The position numbers were made by a program, and so were the translations under genes. A stretch of 64,000 nt of DNA from NCBI GenBank assembly GCA_963770295.1, contig CAVYPA010000010.1, positions 124,001 through 188,000 of the forward strand. Direction: 5' to 3'. This DNA is from AWTP1-13 sp963770295 (GTDB taxonomy: Bacteria > Pseudomonadota > Alphaproteobacteria > Rhizobiales > Hyphomicrobiaceae). Within the stretch, counting starts at the first letter, position 1; every line of letters starts with the position of its first letter. Below the pieces are notes generated by a model that searched no databases, had not been told where the DNA came from, and was given only the letters and a program-made list of their open reading frames with translations. This document shows positions 53,708 to 63,174 of this stretch, in pieces.

Positions 53708-56700
53708 ATGAAATGCTCGAAGTGCCAGCACGAGAATGAGGCAGGTGCAAAGTTCTGCGAGGAATGCGGGGCGCCGCTGGCCCGAGCGTGCGCCAAGTGT
53801 GGTCGGCAACTGTCTGCTAACGGCAAAGTTCTGTCCCGAGTGTGCCCAGCCGACGAGATTGGTACCAGAAACGCCTCCGGTCACGCGCTTCGCGTCGCCG
53901 AAGATCTACACACCTAAGCACCTGGCCGAGAAGATCCTGACTTCCAAGAGCTCGATCGAGGGCGAGCGCAAGCAGGTCACTGCGCTTTTCGCCGACCTGA
54001 AGGGCTCGATGGACTTGTTCGCCGACCGAGATTCCGAGGAAGCAAGCAAGCTCATCGACCCGGTCCTCGAGCACATGATGGAGGCCGTCCACCGTTACGA
54101 GGGCACCGTCCATCGGGTGATGGGCGATGGCATCATGGCGCTGTTCGGGGCGCCGCTCGCGCACGAGGATCATGGCGTCCGCGCTTGCTATGCCGCGCTC
54201 CGGATGCAAGAGACGGTGAAGCATTACGCGGAAGGCGTTCGTCGAATAGAGGGAATCCCCATCCAGATCCGCGTTGGCCTCAATTCGGGCGAGGTTGTCG
54301 TTCGCTCGATCGGTAGCGATCTCCGGATGGACTACTACGCCGTGGGTCAGACGTTGAACGTGGCCGCACGGATGGAGCACATGGCAGTGCCGGGGACGAT
54401 CCTGATCTCCGCCGACACTTTGACGCTGGCCGAGGGCTATATTCAGGTGAAGCCGCTAGGCCCAATGAAGGTCAAAGGGCTTGTGCTCCCACTCGAGGTC
54501 TTCCAGATCGTCGGGGCGAGCACGGTGCGCTCGCGACTGCAGGCGTCACCGCTGCGCGCGGCCTCACGCGCTTCGTCGGGCGCGACGGCGAGATGGAGCA
54601 GCTCCGGCAGGCGCTCGAGCGCGCACGCACCGGGCACGGTCAGGTCGTCGCCGTCGTCGGCGAGCCCGGCGTGGGCAAGTCCCGCCTAAACTGGGAGTTC
54701 ACCCGATCGCATCGCACTGAGGGTTGGCTGATTCTCGAGAGCACCTCCGTGTCTTACGGCAAGGCGACAGCGTTTCTACCTATCATCGACATGCTCCGGG
54801 CCTACTTTCAGATCGAGACCCCGACGATGCGACGCGTAAGATCCGCGAGAAGATCACCGGCAAGCTGCTGTCGCTGGACCGGGCGCTTGAGTCCTCCCTC
54901 CCGCCGCTCCTGTGGCTTCTAGACGTTCCCGTCGAGGATTGGCAACGGCTGGAGCCGCCGCAACGGCGCCAGCGGGCGCTCGAGGGCGTGAAGCGGCTGC
55001 TGTTGCGGGAGAGCCAGGTACAGCCCCTCCTGGTCGTGTTCGAGGACTTGCACTGGCTCGATGCCGAGACCCAGGCGCTGCTGGACGGGCTGGTCGAGAG
55101 CCTGCCCACGGCACGCTTGCTTCTGCTAGTCAACTACCGGCCCGAGTATCAGCACGCCTGGAGCGGCAAGAGCTACTACCGGCAGCTGAGGATCGACTCC
55201 CTCCCACCGGAGAGCGCCGAAGAGCTGCTGGCTGCCCTGCTCGGGAATGACGCCGGACTTCAACCCCTCAAGCGACTGTTGATCGAGCGGACAGACGGAA
55301 ACCCCTTCTTTCTCGAGGAGAGCGTCCGAACGTTGGTGGAAACGAAGGCGCTGGCGGGGCAGCGAGGACAGTATCGGCTGACGCAGCCGGTCCAGGCCAT
55401 CCAGGTCCCGCCCACCGTCCAGGTGATGCTGGCGGCGCGCATCGACTGGCTCTCCCTGGAGGACAAACGCCTCCTGCAGGTCGCCGCCGTCATCGGCAAG
55501 GACGTACCGTTCGCGCTGCTCCTGGCCATTGCGGAGCTGCCCGAGGAGAAGTCTCCGACAGGGCTTGGCCCATCTCCAGGCGGCCGAGTTCCTCTACGAG
55601 GCGAGGCTTTTCCCGGACCTCGAATACACGTTCAAGCACGCTCTGACGCACGACGTGGCCTACGGCGAGTCTCGCTCCACGACCGGCGGCGCAGTCTCCA
55701 CACCCGGATCATGGTGGCGATCGAGCATCTCTACCCCGACCGCCTACGCGACTACGCGGACCAGCTTGCCCAGCACGCCTCTAAGGGCGAAGTGTGGGAT
55801 AAGGCAGTGAGCTACCTTCGTCAGGCCGGGGCCAAGGCTTTCGAGCGGTCGGCCAACCGGGAGGCGATCGGATATTTCGAGCAGGCGCTGACGGCGCTGA
55901 CCCGCATCCCCGAGAACCGCGCGACGCTAGAGCAGGCCATCGACATCCGCTTCGATCTCCGGAACGCGCTCTACCCGCTGGCAGAACTCGGGCGGATCGA
56001 AAGGTGTCTCGGGGAAGCCCAAGCTCTGGCCGGGCGACTTGAGGATCAGCGCCGCCTTGGATGGGTATCGGCCTACATGTGCAGCCATCACTGGGCTACT
56101 TGCGGTCATGCTGCCGACGTGCGCACCTTTGCGGAGGCAGTCGAGACCATTGCCGACACGCTCGGCGACGCGTCGCTCCAGATCGTAGCCCAGTACTACC
56201 TTGTTACGGCGCGCCACATCGCGGGCGACTATCGAGGGACCGAACACTTCGGTCGGCGATTGGTGCAATCGCTAGAAGGCCATCCGGCCCGTGAGCGGTT
56301 CGGCGTCGCGATTTTTCCCGCTGTAATGTGCCGTGTCTGGCTGGCGTTCGCTCTCAGCGAACGGGGGCTCTTCGAGGAGGGCGACGCCCACGGGCACGAA
56401 GCGATTCGGCTGGCCGAAGCGCTCGATTCTCCATACAGCCTAGGCTGGGCACTTCTGGGCCTCGCGCATCTCCAAAGCGCCAGGGGAGAGCTGAGGCAGG
56501 CCGCCGGCCTATTCGAACGCGCGGTCGCTCAGTGCCGAGATTGGAGCTTCACATTGTTGTCCCCAATGGCCATGGCACCTCACGGGCACGTGTACGCGTG
56601 GTCGGGACGCCTCGAGGAGGGCATATCCTGGTTGCAGCAAGCCCTGACAGCTTACGAATCCGCGGGTATCGGATGGCGCCACTCGATTAGCGTCGCTCAG

Positions 56701-57084
56701 CTCGGCGAAGCGTACCTGCTCGCGGACCGGGCCGAGGACGCTCGTGTCTGCGCCGACCGCGCCGTGAAGCTCGCCCGTGAGCGCGGTGAACGAGGCTATG
56801 AGGCGTGGTCTCTCCGGCTCCTCGGCGAGATTGCCTCCCATCATTGCCGCCCAGATGTGGCGACGGCCGAAGCGCACTATGGCGCCTCCATGGCCCTTGC
56901 ATCCGAGCTCGAGATGCGCCCGCTCGTCGCCCACTGCCACCTTGGCCTCGGCACGCTGTACCGGTGCACGGGCAAACGCGAGCAGGTCCACGAGCACCTC
57001 ACCACCGCTACCACGATGTACCGCGAGATGGACATGAAGTTCTGGTTGCAGAAAGCGGAAACGGAGATGTGCCTGCTGGGATAG
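53708..57084 (+). pseudogene. Zinc-ribbon / adenylate cyclase / ATPase / TPR regulator, broken by several frameshifts
   Basis: ATG 53708 opens a zinc ribbon (CSKCQHENEAGAKFCEECG, then CAKCGRQL, KFCPECAQP after a shift at about 53820). A class III cyclase domain follows (LFADLKGSMDLFAD, GDGIMALFGAPLAHED, VGQTLNVAARMEHM), then, after a shift near 54555, an ATPase with Walker A GEPGVGKS and Walker B LLVVFEDLHWLD (further shift near 54820). More shifts near 55555 and 55668 cancel each other. The C-terminal 450 residues are TPR-like helices. Intact homologues are about 1,100 residues. With at least five indels the gene is inactive unless these are sequence errors. Confidence 0.85.
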
Positions 57085-57177
57085 GCCTAATACACGAACC
57101 TAGGTGCACACGACTGTCCGTTTTTGCGTATTGAAAGAGCTGCTAGACGGGGCTTTCGGGCCGGCTGACAAAGGGTC

Positions 57178-58338
57178 ATGGCCAATCAAGTCTTCGATAC
57201 GATCGTCGTTGGCGTCGGCGGAATGGGCTCGGCGGCGACCTACGAGTTGGCGCGCCGCGGCCGGCGCGCGCTCGGGCTGGAACAGTTCAGCATTCCGCAT
57301 GAGCTTGGATCATCCGCCGGCTCGACCCGCATCTTTCGTTTTGCCTATTACGAAGACCCAAGATACGTGCCGTTGATGCGCCTGTCATTCGCGCGCTGGC
57401 GGGCGCTCGAGCGCGATTTTGGCGAGACCCTGCTCACAATAACCGGCGGTCTCGATATCGGGCTGCCGTCGGGCCGGGTCGTCAGCGGCGCCAAGGAGGC
57501 ATGCTGCACGCACGGGCTGACGCACAAGGTGCTCCAAGCGCGTGATGTTGCGCGCCAGTTTCCGGCCTGGCGGCTTCCCTCTGAGTTCGAAGCAGTGCAC
57601 CAGACCGAGGCAGGCTTCTTGACGGCGGAGCGGGCCATCGTTGCGCACGTGGCGCTCGCGCGCAAACTTGGTGCGGATGTACGCGAGAGGGAAACCGTGC
57701 GGAGCTGGAAGGCAGTCGGCGATAGAGTCGAGGTTGAAACGGACAAGGGCCGTTACGAGGCGGGCTCGCTTGTCCTAGCGGCCGGGGCGTGGACAGCAAG
57801 GCTGCTCCGCCGGCTGAAGCCGTTAGCAGTTCCGGAACGGCAGGTCGTCGGCTGGTTCAAAACGGGGGGGCCGCAGTTCGCACCGACTGTATTTCCAGTG
57901 TTCATCCTTGATTGTCCGGAAACGGGAATATTCTACGGGTTTCCGGAAAGGGCTAACGAAGGCTTCAAGGTCGGCAAATTCCATCATCGCCACGAAACGG
58001 TCGATCCCGATACCATCGATCGGAGCATCGTTCCGGAAGACGTGGAAGCTCTTGCCGGGCTCGAGCGCTACCTGTCGGCAGCAATGGGACCACCGGTGGG
58101 CTTCAAGACCTGCATGTTCGTGAACTCGCCAGACGAGCACTTCATCATTGATGTGCTGCCCGAACACCAGAACGTGGTTGTCGCTGCCGGCTTCTCGGGA
58201 CACGGCTACAAGTTCTGCTCGGGAATCGGCGAGATTCTCGCTGACTTGGTGATGTACAGCGCGACGTCGCACGACACGCGTCTGTTCAGTCTCTCTCGGC
58301 CCGCGCTGGCGATTGCCGCCGCAAGTTCGACGTGGTGA
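57178..58338 (+). CDS. solA: FAD-dependent amino-acid oxidase (SolA/sarcosine oxidase-like) with altered C-terminus
   Basis: 386 residues. FAD motif TIVVGVGGMGSAATYELARRG at residues 8-28, then the covalent-flavin-type Arg/His region STRIFRFAYYEDPRY, and conserved GHGYKFCSGIGEILADL near the C-terminus, whose Cys normally binds FAD covalently in monomeric sarcosine/N-methyltryptophan oxidases. The last ten residues (ALAIAAASSTW) are not typical and overlap a recombinase remnant in another frame, so the natural end was probably replaced by insertion. Catalytic parts are present and the enzyme may still be active. Confidence 0.8.
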   Translation: MANQVFDTIVVGVGGMGSAATYELARRGRRALGLEQFSIPHELGSSAGSTRIFRFAYYEDPRYVPLMRLSFARWRALERDFGETLLTITGGLDIGLPSGRVVSGAKEACCTHGLTHKVLQARDVARQFPAWRLPSEFEAVHQTEAGFLTAERAIVAHVALARKLGADVRERETVRSWKAVGDRVEVETDKGRYEAGSLVLAAGAWTARLLRRLKPLAVPERQVVGWFKTGGPQFAPTVFPVFILDCPETGIFYGFPERANEGFKVGKFHHRHETVDPDTIDRSIVPEDVEALAGLERYLSAAMGPPVGFKTCMFVNSPDEHFIIDVLPEHQNVVVAAGFSGHGYKFCSGIGEILADLVMYSATSHDTRLFSLSRPALAIAAASSTW

Positions 58339-58756
58339 TGGCGTGGGCCATCGACAGGCTCGGCCGGTCCCCTGATTCCGGCACCTCGAGGCCGTCGGCG
58401 TTGATCTCTACCTAGACCAACAAAATATCGACACCACCACGCCGGCCGGCAAGCTGCTCTTTCAGCTGACGGGCGCCTTTTCCGAATTCGAGCGATCGAT
58501 GATCCGCCAGCGCGTCCGCGCCGGCCTGAGCGTCATCAAGGTGAAGATCGAGCGCGATGGGAAGTTCGTCTCCAAGGCTGGTAAGGTGCGGAGGCGGCTC
58601 GGCCGACCTGGTGCCGAGCCCGACAAGATCGAGCTCGCTCGGCGCGAGCTGGCAAAGGGCATCGGCATCGGCAAGGTGGCGAGGACGGTTGGCCTAGGTG
58701 TTGGCACGGTGCATCGGCTCAAACGTGAGGGGTTGAGTAGGGAATTTTGGCGGTGA
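58310..58756 (+). pseudogene. Serine recombinase (Tn3-type resolvase) remnant
   Basis: One frame gives CRRKFDVVMAWAIDRLGRS, the beta strand and helix of the catalytic domain. Another gives HLEAVGVDLYLDQQNIDTTT, PAGKLLFQLTGAFSEFERS and MIRQRVRAGL, then KVRRRLGRPG and the C-terminal helix-turn-helix (GIGKVARTVGLGVGTVHRL) ending at 58756. The N-terminal 60 residues with the catalytic Ser are absent and a deletion lies between the pieces. It has fused to the end of the solA-like gene. Confidence 0.8.
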
Positions 58757-59142
58757 TCCGCTGGGGGCGCAGCCTGAATGAGGGCGCCTTATCGGAGCCG
58801 GCGCACAATGTCCCACGGTCCATACCATTCAGCTTGGGTTACGCAACCTCTTGTTAGCAGCGGCGTGTTTCCGGAAATCACTTAGCGTCCCTGCCAACAG
58901 ACAATCCGCCCCCGCATCGGGCCACATTAGCTCGCGACAGATGGTGCTGACAGGCAACTTGGTCTCTTTCGGGCATGGACGGATGGAGAAGAGGCCCGGC
59001 CGACACGGCTACCTTGCGTCCGGTCAACCCCCAGGTGCGTCTGGCGCCTCCGGCCAACTGTCGGCTGTGGTGCCAACTACGGACTCATGCTCCGCAACGT
59101 ACACCGCTTACAACGGGAAGGGATTAATACGGCCAGCTCTGA
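58757..59142. other. Gap without recognisable gene
   Basis: 386 bases between the recombinase remnant and the minus-strand kinase gene; no convincing coding frame, RNA or repeat. Confidence 0.5.
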
Positions 59143-60219
59143 CTACGGATTTCCGACGGAGCATTCCGGCTGATGCGCAATGGTTTCCAGCGAGCCGGTC
59201 ACCGCATAGCGGATGCCACTCACCGCGAACTCAATTTGCGGCGGCGCCCCGAAGTATTCCGCCATTACCTGTCCAAGCACGGCGCTCCCAAATCCTTTAT
59301 GTGCAGGTGGCATGACCTGTGGTCCGCCTCGCTCCTCCCATCGGAAATTGAACTGACGATGGGCGTTCGGCTGCAGGATCGACCAGCTGATATGCACGCG
59401 CCCCGTGAGATTGGATAGTGCGCCATACTTGGCAGCGTTGGTAGCAAGCTCGTGCAATGCGAGGGCGAAGTTCTGAGCAGCTTGTGCATTCAACGTCACA
59501 CTTGGACCATCGATGGTCACGCGATCAGCGTAGGGTCCCATCTCCGTGCGAACGATTTCTGTGATGTCGGCACCCTGCCACTGCTTATCGACCAGCAGTG
59601 CGTGTGCATGAGCAAGGGCATGAAGGCGGTCTAGGACTGCCGTCTCAGCTTCCTTCACCGTGCGGTTGCCTGCAAAGCTTCTGGCGACGACTGCGTTGAC
59701 GACGGCGAACAGATTCTTGGTGCGATGGTGTAGCTCACGGGTCAACAGGTCGAGTCGGGCTTGCGCACGGCGCTGCTCATCTGCGTCCCGCAAGCGTTCC
59801 ACAGCGAAGCCCAGCTGGCGAGCGATGGTGACCGCAAGTTCGATCTCGGCGTTGGCGAAGACATGCGGAGTGTCGTAGTAGGTCATGAATTTCCCTACCA
59901 GTTCGCCCTTGGCGAGGAGAGGAATGAGGGCAAGGCCACCAAGACGTTCCGCGCGCACGGTCGCCCTGAGAGATTCTGGCAGATCGGCGTTGGTGATATC
60001 ATCGATGCAAATTGGCTCAGGATCTCTTGAGTTGCGCGTCCATGGTGAGTGCCCTTCAACAGCCCGCCTGTAGCCGTCAGACAGCCCTCGCCAAGCGACG
60101 AACTTCATTGTGCCGGAGTTGTCAAAGAGCAGTATCGAAGCACGCCGGCAGTGCAATGCCTGGCGGATCGCGTCGAGGGCGGCATCGTAAACATCCGTCG
60201 GCGAGGCGGCACGGAACAA
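59143..60219 (-). CDS. GAF-domain HWE-type sensor histidine kinase (5' end probably frameshifted)
   Basis: A GAF domain (SPTDVYDAALDAIRQALHC ... ALIPLLAKGELVGKFMTYYD) is followed by an HWE kinase core: phospho-acceptor RELHHRTKNLFAVVNAVVA, N box LALHELATNAAKYGALS and FRWEERGG. No membrane segment, so cytoplasmic. The frame opens with TTG at 60219 in LFRAASPTD. Upstream, the neighbouring frame from ATG 60331 ends in GRVNELGA, which would join to YQLTDRLFRAASP if one base near 60235 were removed. The true start is therefore likely 60331, with a frameshift in the first 35 codons. No response regulator is adjacent. Confidence 0.75.
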   Translation of the reverse strand: MFRAASPTDVYDAALDAIRQALHCRRASILLFDNSGTMKFVAWRGLSDGYRRAVEGHSPWTRNSRDPEPICIDDITNADLPESLRATVRAERLGGLALIPLLAKGELVGKFMTYYDTPHVFANAEIELAVTIARQLGFAVERLRDADEQRRAQARLDLLTRELHHRTKNLFAVVNAVVARSFAGNRTVKEAETAVLDRLHALAHAHALLVDKQWQGADITEIVRTEMGPYADRVTIDGPSVTLNAQAAQNFALALHELATNAAKYGALSNLTGRVHISWSILQPNAHRQFNFRWEERGGPQVMPPAHKGFGSAVLGQVMAEYFGAPPQIEFAVSGIRYAVTGSLETIAHQPECSVGNP

Positions 60220-60331
60220 TCTGTCCGTGAGCTGGTAGCGCGCCCAGTTCGTTCACGCGCCCCGCCAAGGAGAGCTCAGCTCCGGTCAACGAGGTACTCA
60301 AGCAAACCTCCTGGCATGGCGTGCAGGTCAC

Positions 60332-60852
60332 TCGGTGTTTTGAATACTGAAGTTTCGGCGGGCCGATTGGCGAAGGCCAACGTCCCCGCTTCTGTTCCGG
60401 TAGCGCACATAGGGCCCCACCGGGTCGAGTTCAACAACAAGCCCCCCAGAGATCGGGACCCCCTAAGACCCAAGTCGGCATCCCGAACTCTAGGCGCGTT
60501 TCAGCAATCGTCTTCGGTGAAATTCGCGAACACTGACTTCGGACGTTGGGTACGTGTCCGCGTCTTTCCGCATTCGACGTGGATAAGCCACCGCTCGTGT
60601 TAGCTACCCGCTGCCGAAGTACGCGGCCGCCGGCTGATTTTGTCCTAGGCAGGCGGCCTAGCGACTTCTGACCAGCAACCATCGTGCCTGTTGCGAGCTC
60701 AGTGATGGGGCCGCCATCCGAAACCCGTCACAAAAACGGCAGTTACTTGGGGCAGTGTCCGTGCCTTCCCGCTGGTCAGCTCGACCCCGATGAACGGACT
60801 CTTCAGCGAGATGACGTTGGCGCCATTCCACAACCTTGGGCGGCCCGCTTGC
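60332..60852. other. Gap without recognisable gene
   Basis: 521 bases before the small-gene operon; nothing convincing on either strand. Confidence 0.5.
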
Positions 60853-60881
60853 TTGACATTGCGACCCTGGAGCAATACGAT
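60853..60881 (+). promoter_or_regulatory. Probable promoter of the small-gene operon
   Basis: TTGACA (60853-60858, exact consensus) and TACGAT (60876-60881) are 17 bases apart. The first gene starts about 36 bases after the expected transcription start. Confidence 0.6.
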
Positions 60882-60923
60882 GCTATACATAACTAAGCAT
60901 TGCTAAACATTGCGAACATCGAA

Positions 60924-61097
60924 ATGGACACGGACGACGAACAGCGCTCAGCGCAAATAGGATTTCGCGTCAGGCCGAGCCTAAAGGCCGAGCTGGAGCG
61001 CTTGGCCAAGCAGGATCGACGAACACTAGCAAGCTATCTGGAGATCGCACTCGAGGCGCACGTCGAGGCGAAACGGAAAGAGGGCAAGAGGCGATGA
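60924..61097 (+). CDS. Ribbon-helix-helix (CopG/Arc-like) protein (57 aa)
   Basis: Starts MDTDDEQRSAQIGFRVRPSL, whose beta strand (QIGFRVRP) and following two helices (KAELERLAKQDRR, LASYLEIALEAHV) match the ribbon-helix-helix DNA-binding fold. The basic tail (EAKRKEGKRR) follows. Such proteins often repress their own operon in mobile elements. Start chosen at ATG 60924; an in-frame earlier start at 60900 is possible. Its stop overlaps the next gene by four bases. Confidence 0.7.
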   Translation: MDTDDEQRSAQIGFRVRPSLKAELERLAKQDRRTLASYLEIALEAHVEAKRKEGKRR

Positions 61098-61390
61098 CCA
61101 GCAGCCCAGCCGCGGCCACCGGCGCGCCCTCCAGAACCTGCGATTGTTGCAACGAGACTATGCGCATCGTTGACGAAGACGGATTGTGCTTCAACTGCGT
61201 CATGGTGCGGAGCTTCGCCATCATCATCGGAGATCAGACGGATATCGCCGGCGATCCCTCCGTGGACCTTGCGTGTGATTTGGCGGCTTGCGCGCGCCAG
61301 CACATTCTTGAGGCGCGCGACAACGCTGAAGAGAAACACTTTTTCGCTGACGTCGCCGCCGGGATGGTTCGAACTTCGAAAAATCACTGA
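61094..61390 (+). CDS. Small zinc-finger-like hypothetical protein (98 aa)
   Basis: The N-terminal third contains CDCCNETMRIVDEDGLCFNC, a four-Cys pattern likely to hold zinc. The rest is helical (LACDLAACARQHILEARDN). ATG overlaps the upstream stop in an ATGA arrangement. Small proteins of this style occur in phage and plasmid operons of rhizobia. Function unknown. Confidence 0.6.
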   Translation: MTSSPAAATGAPSRTCDCCNETMRIVDEDGLCFNCVMVRSFAIIIGDQTDIAGDPSVDLACDLAACARQHILEARDNAEEKHFFADVAAGMVRTSKNH

Positions 61391-61399
61391 GGTGCGGAG

Positions 61400-61699
61400 A
61401 TGGCAGACGCAAGGCTACGTGCGAGCAGAATTCGGGGTCTGATTGCCGCCGAGAACGAGGCCTGGGACCGCGCGACGGAACAGCGCGCCGATGCTGAATA
61501 TGCCCTTGAGCAATTTGAAGAGAGCGAGGATAGGCAGGACCTATCGGAGGATGAAGCGGAGGAGCGATGTGAGCAGCTGCGGGCGATAGTTCGCAAGGCT
61601 CGGGACGTGGAACAGGCCGCCGAGCGCGCCTGGCACGAAGCGAGGGAGCGCGCAGAAGCGAAGATCAAGGACGAAGAGGCGGAGGGCAAGCGGCGATGA
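61400..61699 (+). CDS. Small coiled-coil hypothetical protein (99 aa)
   Basis: Almost entirely Glu/Arg/Ala/Lys helix (ENEAWDRATEQRADAEYALEQ ... ERCEQLRAIVRKARDVEQAA), predicted as a long coiled coil. No signal or membrane segment. It lies ten bases after the previous gene and its stop overlaps the next start (ATGA at 61696). Confidence 0.6.
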   Translation: MADARLRASRIRGLIAAENEAWDRATEQRADAEYALEQFEESEDRQDLSEDEAEERCEQLRAIVRKARDVEQAAERAWHEARERAEAKIKDEEAEGKRR

Positions 61700-61877
61700 G
61701 CGCGCGCGGTGCCTTGTTGAGGAGAACTGGCTTGCGGTTGTTGCCGTTGCCGACGCACTTCTCAGGAAGCGAACACTAGAACGGGCAGAGTTTTTGGAGA
61801 TCCAGCAGGTGCGGTGGATCACCTGGATGCTGGACCAGGACGGCTCCAGCAGGATCAAGGTCGACGTGGAGCGCTAG
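61696..61877 (+). pseudogene. Small operon gene with a frameshift
   Basis: The ATG at 61696 overlaps the preceding stop. The frame ends after 27 codons, but the neighbouring frame from about 61713 is clearly protein-like: LVEENWLAVVAVADALL, then LERAEFLEIQQVRWITWM and DGSSRIKVDVER to a TAG at 61875-61877. One indel near 61710 would restore a protein of about 60 residues. The next gene follows after 11 bases with AGGAG. Confidence 0.55.
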
Positions 61878-61888
61878 GAGCAGCAACG

Positions 61889-62077
61889 ATGGACGAATAC
61901 AGGCAACTGACCGAGCGCCAGCTCGTGGACCGCGCCATCGCGAAGCTCGCGGAGATCGAACGCCGACTTGGGCGTGATCTGCCGAAGGATCAATGGCGCA
62001 ATCAGCCCGTGTCCAGGATCATCGAGGCGCTGCTCGAATTCGGCCGGCAATTTCCTGATGATAGGTCACCCCAATGA
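61889..62077 (+). CDS. Small hypothetical protein (62 aa)
   Basis: MDEYRQLTERQLVDRAIAKL begins an all-helical small protein, ending FGRQFPDDRSPQ. AGGAG lies ten bases before ATG 61889, and its stop overlaps the next start by four bases. Unknown function; part of the same operon. Confidence 0.55.
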   Translation: MDEYRQLTERQLVDRAIAKLAEIERRLGRDLPKDQWRNQPVSRIIEALLEFGRQFPDDRSPQ

Positions 62078-62276
62078 AATTCCAAGCCCAACGCATCCGC
62101 GAGATTAAGTCCGAACTGGTCGACCTGCGCCTGACCTGCGCTGAAGTCGTGCGGGTGATGAACGAGCGGGGACCGTTGCCCGAGCTGTGGAGCGCCTACG
62201 TCAGCAGTGTGAGAAGCAGAGGGCGGCGATCTGCGAGTGGCACCGGCTCAGCAATCCGCGGGCATCCCTGCACTGA
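62074..62276 (+). pseudogene. Small gene with frameshift, artificially joined to the next gene
   Basis: ATG 62074 overlaps the previous stop. The protein starts MKFQAQRIREIKSELVDLRL and continues VVRVMNERGPLPELWSAYVSS. It then shifts: the neighbouring frame reads CEKQRAAICEWHRLSNPRAS LH and stops at 62274-62276. The frame as found runs on into the next gene through low-complexity RSRGRRSASG sequence, which is not credible as one protein. An indel near 62215 restores about 67 residues. Confidence 0.6.
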
Positions 62277-62283
62277 TAGCGCC

Positions 62284-62682
62284 ATGCAATCGACCGGTCG
62301 ATTTCTCAAACGTTTGAGGAAGAAGGCGAAGCGGGGCATGCGCGGCTGGCCCGTCGCGACCATTGCATTTTATGGCCCGGACCTAAGCCGCGCCACCAAA
62401 GTGGCCGTAGGCATCATCCCTTCCGAGGACGCCGAGCCGAGCGAGATGCGGGATTGGAGCGTAGAAACTGGCGACGTGCGCGCGGACGTGGCCATCGCCG
62501 GCGAGATCCTTGAGTTCATCGAGAGCGAGGGCGCCCTTTCGATCATCATGACTGACGGCGTCATGGGCTGCCCGCACCAGCAAGGCATCGATTACGAGGG
62601 GGAATGGTGTCCATCTCCCGAGTGCGCATTCTGGCATGGGCGCGACCGCTTTACGGGGAAGCCAGTGCAAAATGGCGGTTGA
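62284..62682 (+). CDS. Hypothetical protein (132 aa) with C-terminal Cys/His motif
   Basis: Start ATG 62284, seven bases after the rebuilt upstream stop. MQSTGRFLKRLRKKAKRGMR leads into a compact domain (WPVATIAFYGPDLSRATKVAV, ILEFIESEGALSIIMTDGVM) and a C-terminal Cys/His cluster (GCPHQQGIDYEGEWCPSPEC, then WHGRD) that may bind zinc. I recall the same layout in rhizobial genomes, without function. Overlaps the next gene by 11 bases. Confidence 0.65.
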   Translation: MQSTGRFLKRLRKKAKRGMRGWPVATIAFYGPDLSRATKVAVGIIPSEDAEPSEMRDWSVETGDVRADVAIAGEILEFIESEGALSIIMTDGVMGCPHQQGIDYEGEWCPSPECAFWHGRDRFTGKPVQNGG

Positions 62683-62902
62683 TCGCCTACTGAAGCTGCA
62701 AGCCAGACGGCTCAAAGAGGCTCGCGAAAAGCAGGGCTTCAAGAGCGCTCGGGCGGCTCAGCTCCATTTCGGATGGACCAGCGCCTATCCGTCGCACGAG
62801 AATGCAGAGGAAGCCTTCGGCCTGATCACCACGTCGGATCCGGAGCGCATGCGCATCGTGCAATCCGGGTTTGAGAAGAAAGACCTATTGGAGGCAGCAT
62901 GA
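62672..62902 (+). CDS. HTH (XRE-like) small protein (76 aa)
   Basis: Helices RRLKEAREKQGFKSARAAQL and FGWTSAYPSHENAEEAFG resemble the first 45 residues of Cro/C1-type helix-turn-helix repressors, where SHEN is a recognisable end of helix 4. The rest is short and polar. ATG 62672 overlaps the upstream gene and the stop overlaps the next start (ATGA), so expression is coupled. It may regulate this operon. Confidence 0.6.
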   Translation: MAVDRLLKLQARRLKEAREKQGFKSARAAQLHFGWTSAYPSHENAEEAFGLITTSDPERMRIVQSGFEKKDLLEAA

Positions 62903-63174
62903 GCACCATTGATCGCCAGCGGATTGCAGCCGTGAAAACCCTTGAGGCAATGGGCTATAAATTCGGCGACGACAAATGGCTTGCCCCCGACGCAACTGGC
63001 GGATCACCGGAAGCTGACGCCATGCATGCGCTACTCGTCCACCGCGCAGACCGGTTGGATGGTTGCACCGAAGGCTCGCCGGAGGAGCAGGAGCTTTCGG
63101 AAATCGTCAGTGCCATCGTTGCTTATGAGCAGAGGCGTTGGCCCCATGGCAAGACAGCGGGCGGCAAAGGCTAG
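62899..63174 (+). CDS. Small hypothetical protein (91 aa), last of the operon
   Basis: MSTIDRQRIAAVKTLEAMGY, KFGDDKWLAPDATGGS, then DAMHALLVHRADRLDGCTEG and EEQELSEIVSAIVAYEQRRW, ending PHGKTAGGKG. I recall similar small acidic proteins in rhizobia. The start overlaps the HTH gene stop. No signal peptide. Nothing recognisable follows on this strand. Confidence 0.6.
   Translation: MSTIDRQRIAAVKTLEAMGYKFGDDKWLAPDATGGSPEADAMHALLVHRADRLDGCTEGSPEEQELSEIVSAIVAYEQRRWPHGKTAGGKG

Noticed and set aside
62074..62682. One 202-residue protein
   Set aside because: The middle is low-complexity frame-shifted sequence; two separate genes, the first with an indel, explain it better.
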